Shown: positions 63,601 to 64,000 of the stretch, one piece after another | Position numbering within the stretch: the stretch's first letter is position 1 | How the letters are laid out: each line of letters starts with the position of its first letter | Assembly (NCBI RefSeq): GCF_022829585.1 | Contig: NZ_JAKSYC010000074.1 | Location: 1 to 64,000 of the forward strand | Length of the DNA: 64,000 bases | DNA from: Methylobacterium sp. J-026 | Lineage (GTDB): Bacteria > Pseudomonadota > Alphaproteobacteria > Rhizobiales > Beijerinckiaceae | Reading direction: 5' to 3' | The notes under the pieces: generated by a model | The model's input: the letters and a program-made list of their open reading frames with translations, nothing else | Database searches by the model: none | Told to the model about the DNA's origin: nothing | Program-made: the position numbers and the translations under genes

Positions 63601-63876
63601 TCAACCCTCGCGTCCGTCCGTCTCCCCGGGCTTGACCCCGAAGGCGTCGAGGATCTGGTCCAGGACCTGGCCGACCGCGCCGGTGCCCTCCTCGTGGGTC
63701 TTCAGCCGGGTCTCGAGCCGGCGTATCTGCGGCTCGAACAGGTCGGGCACGGAATCGTCGCCGAGGAAGCGCGGCTTGTCGGTCTCGACCGGCAGGACTC
63801 CGCGCAGTTGCTGGCCGAGATGATCGCGCACCGGTTCGGGCAGAACGGCACCGGGCTCACTGGTATGGTCGCTCAT
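63601..63876 (-). CDS. Hypothetical protein
   Basis: 91 residues from the ATG at 63876 with GAGG upstream; an in-frame start at 63906 is less likely. Acidic and probably helical: VRDHLGQQLRGVLPVETDKP, FEPQIRRLETRLKTHEEGTG, AVGQVLDQILDAFGVKP. Not recognised. It does not match the NepR anti-sigma pattern closely enough to call. Convergent with mscL. Confidence 0.6.
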   Translation of the reverse strand: MSDHTSEPGAVLPEPVRDHLGQQLRGVLPVETDKPRFLGDDSVPDLFEPQIRRLETRLKTHEEGTGAVGQVLDQILDAFGVKPGETDGREG

Positions 63877-63954
63877 GGTCGCCTCACGGGTCGAACCGTA
63901 TATCAACGGCCGGTCGCAGGAAGCGTTGCGCCGACGGCCGCGGCCAACGGAAAG

Positions 63955-63977
63955 ACCCCGGAGCGGGGGCTCCGGGG
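63955..63977. terminator. GC-rich hairpin, candidate terminator
   Basis: ACCCCGGAGC-GGG-GCTCCGGGGT is a perfect 10-bp stem with a 3-base loop. It has no adjacent T-run. It lies 79 bp upstream of the hypothetical gene start, so it more likely ends transcription coming from outside the window. Confidence 0.5.
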
Positions 63978-64000
63978 TCCAGGGGGCCGGCGCGTGACCG

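Noticed and set aside
63601..63876. NepR-type anti-sigma factor
   Set aside because: The small acidic helical protein superficially recalls NepR, but the characteristic helix motifs are not present and no ecfG or phyR gene is adjacent.

Overview
The window looks like a piece of a high-GC alphaproteobacterial genome, most likely a Methylobacterium-type organism. That is an inference from three things: GC-rich core genes, a BciA-type divinyl-chlorophyllide reductase (bacteriochlorophyll synthesis in an aerobic phototroph), and the psd-pssA-mscL block at the right end. No rRNA, tRNA or CRISPR array was recognised.

Layout. 1-2.7 kb is a graveyard of mobile DNA: a complete-ended IS3-family element (13-1280, target duplication AGAC) nested inside a decayed IS481-family transposase gene, followed by a remnant of rfbA (dTDP-sugar synthesis). 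3.2-7.7 kb holds three visibly AT-richer genes on the plus strand: a GT25 glycosyltransferase, a 748-residue protein with a polysaccharide pyruvyl transferase domain, and a predicted exported beta-helix protein. 7.9-11.2 kb is a second IS scrap heap (IS110, IS5, IS66 and another IS5-type copy, all damaged). 11.4-23.7 kb, all on the minus strand, is the most distinctive block. In transcription order it holds a small protein with a ChW-like motif, an 893-residue RTX-type secreted protein carrying duplicated carbohydrate-binding-like modules, a strong terminator, a type I secretion ABC transporter with a protease-dead C39-like domain, its HlyD-type adaptor, a Sel1-repeat protein and two glycosyltransferases. 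I read this as a secretion and surface-glycan cassette. The RTX and ChW genes have host-like GC, whereas the transporter and glycosyltransferase genes are AT-richer, so the cassette looks mosaic.

24.5-26.6 kb contains an orphan Cas2-fold-like small protein, a ParA/MinD-type ATPase and a frameshifted phage terminase remnant. 26.6-37.6 kb is ordinary accessory metabolism on the minus strand apart from one gene: bciA, a membrane metallophosphoesterase, a small hypothetical, a plus-strand TAXI-type solute receptor, then an amidase / quinone oxidoreductase / MFS / Asp-Glu racemase-like / MFS group. 38.7-43.2 kb is an RND pump and its adaptor. 43.5-50.7 kb holds two catabolic-looking modules, each with its own LysR regulator and a paralogous ACS-type MFS transporter. 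One has an NAD-dependent oxidoreductase, the other a class II aldolase.

50.9-58.4 kb is a second, GC-rich glycan cluster: a GT4, a SAM methyltransferase and two very large multidomain GT2 proteins with a 4-bp overlap. 58.4-61.1 kb holds a small membrane protein and a long, probably disordered single-span protein. 61.5-63.9 kb is core lipid and osmotic biology: psd, pssA, mscL and a small conserved-looking hypothetical.
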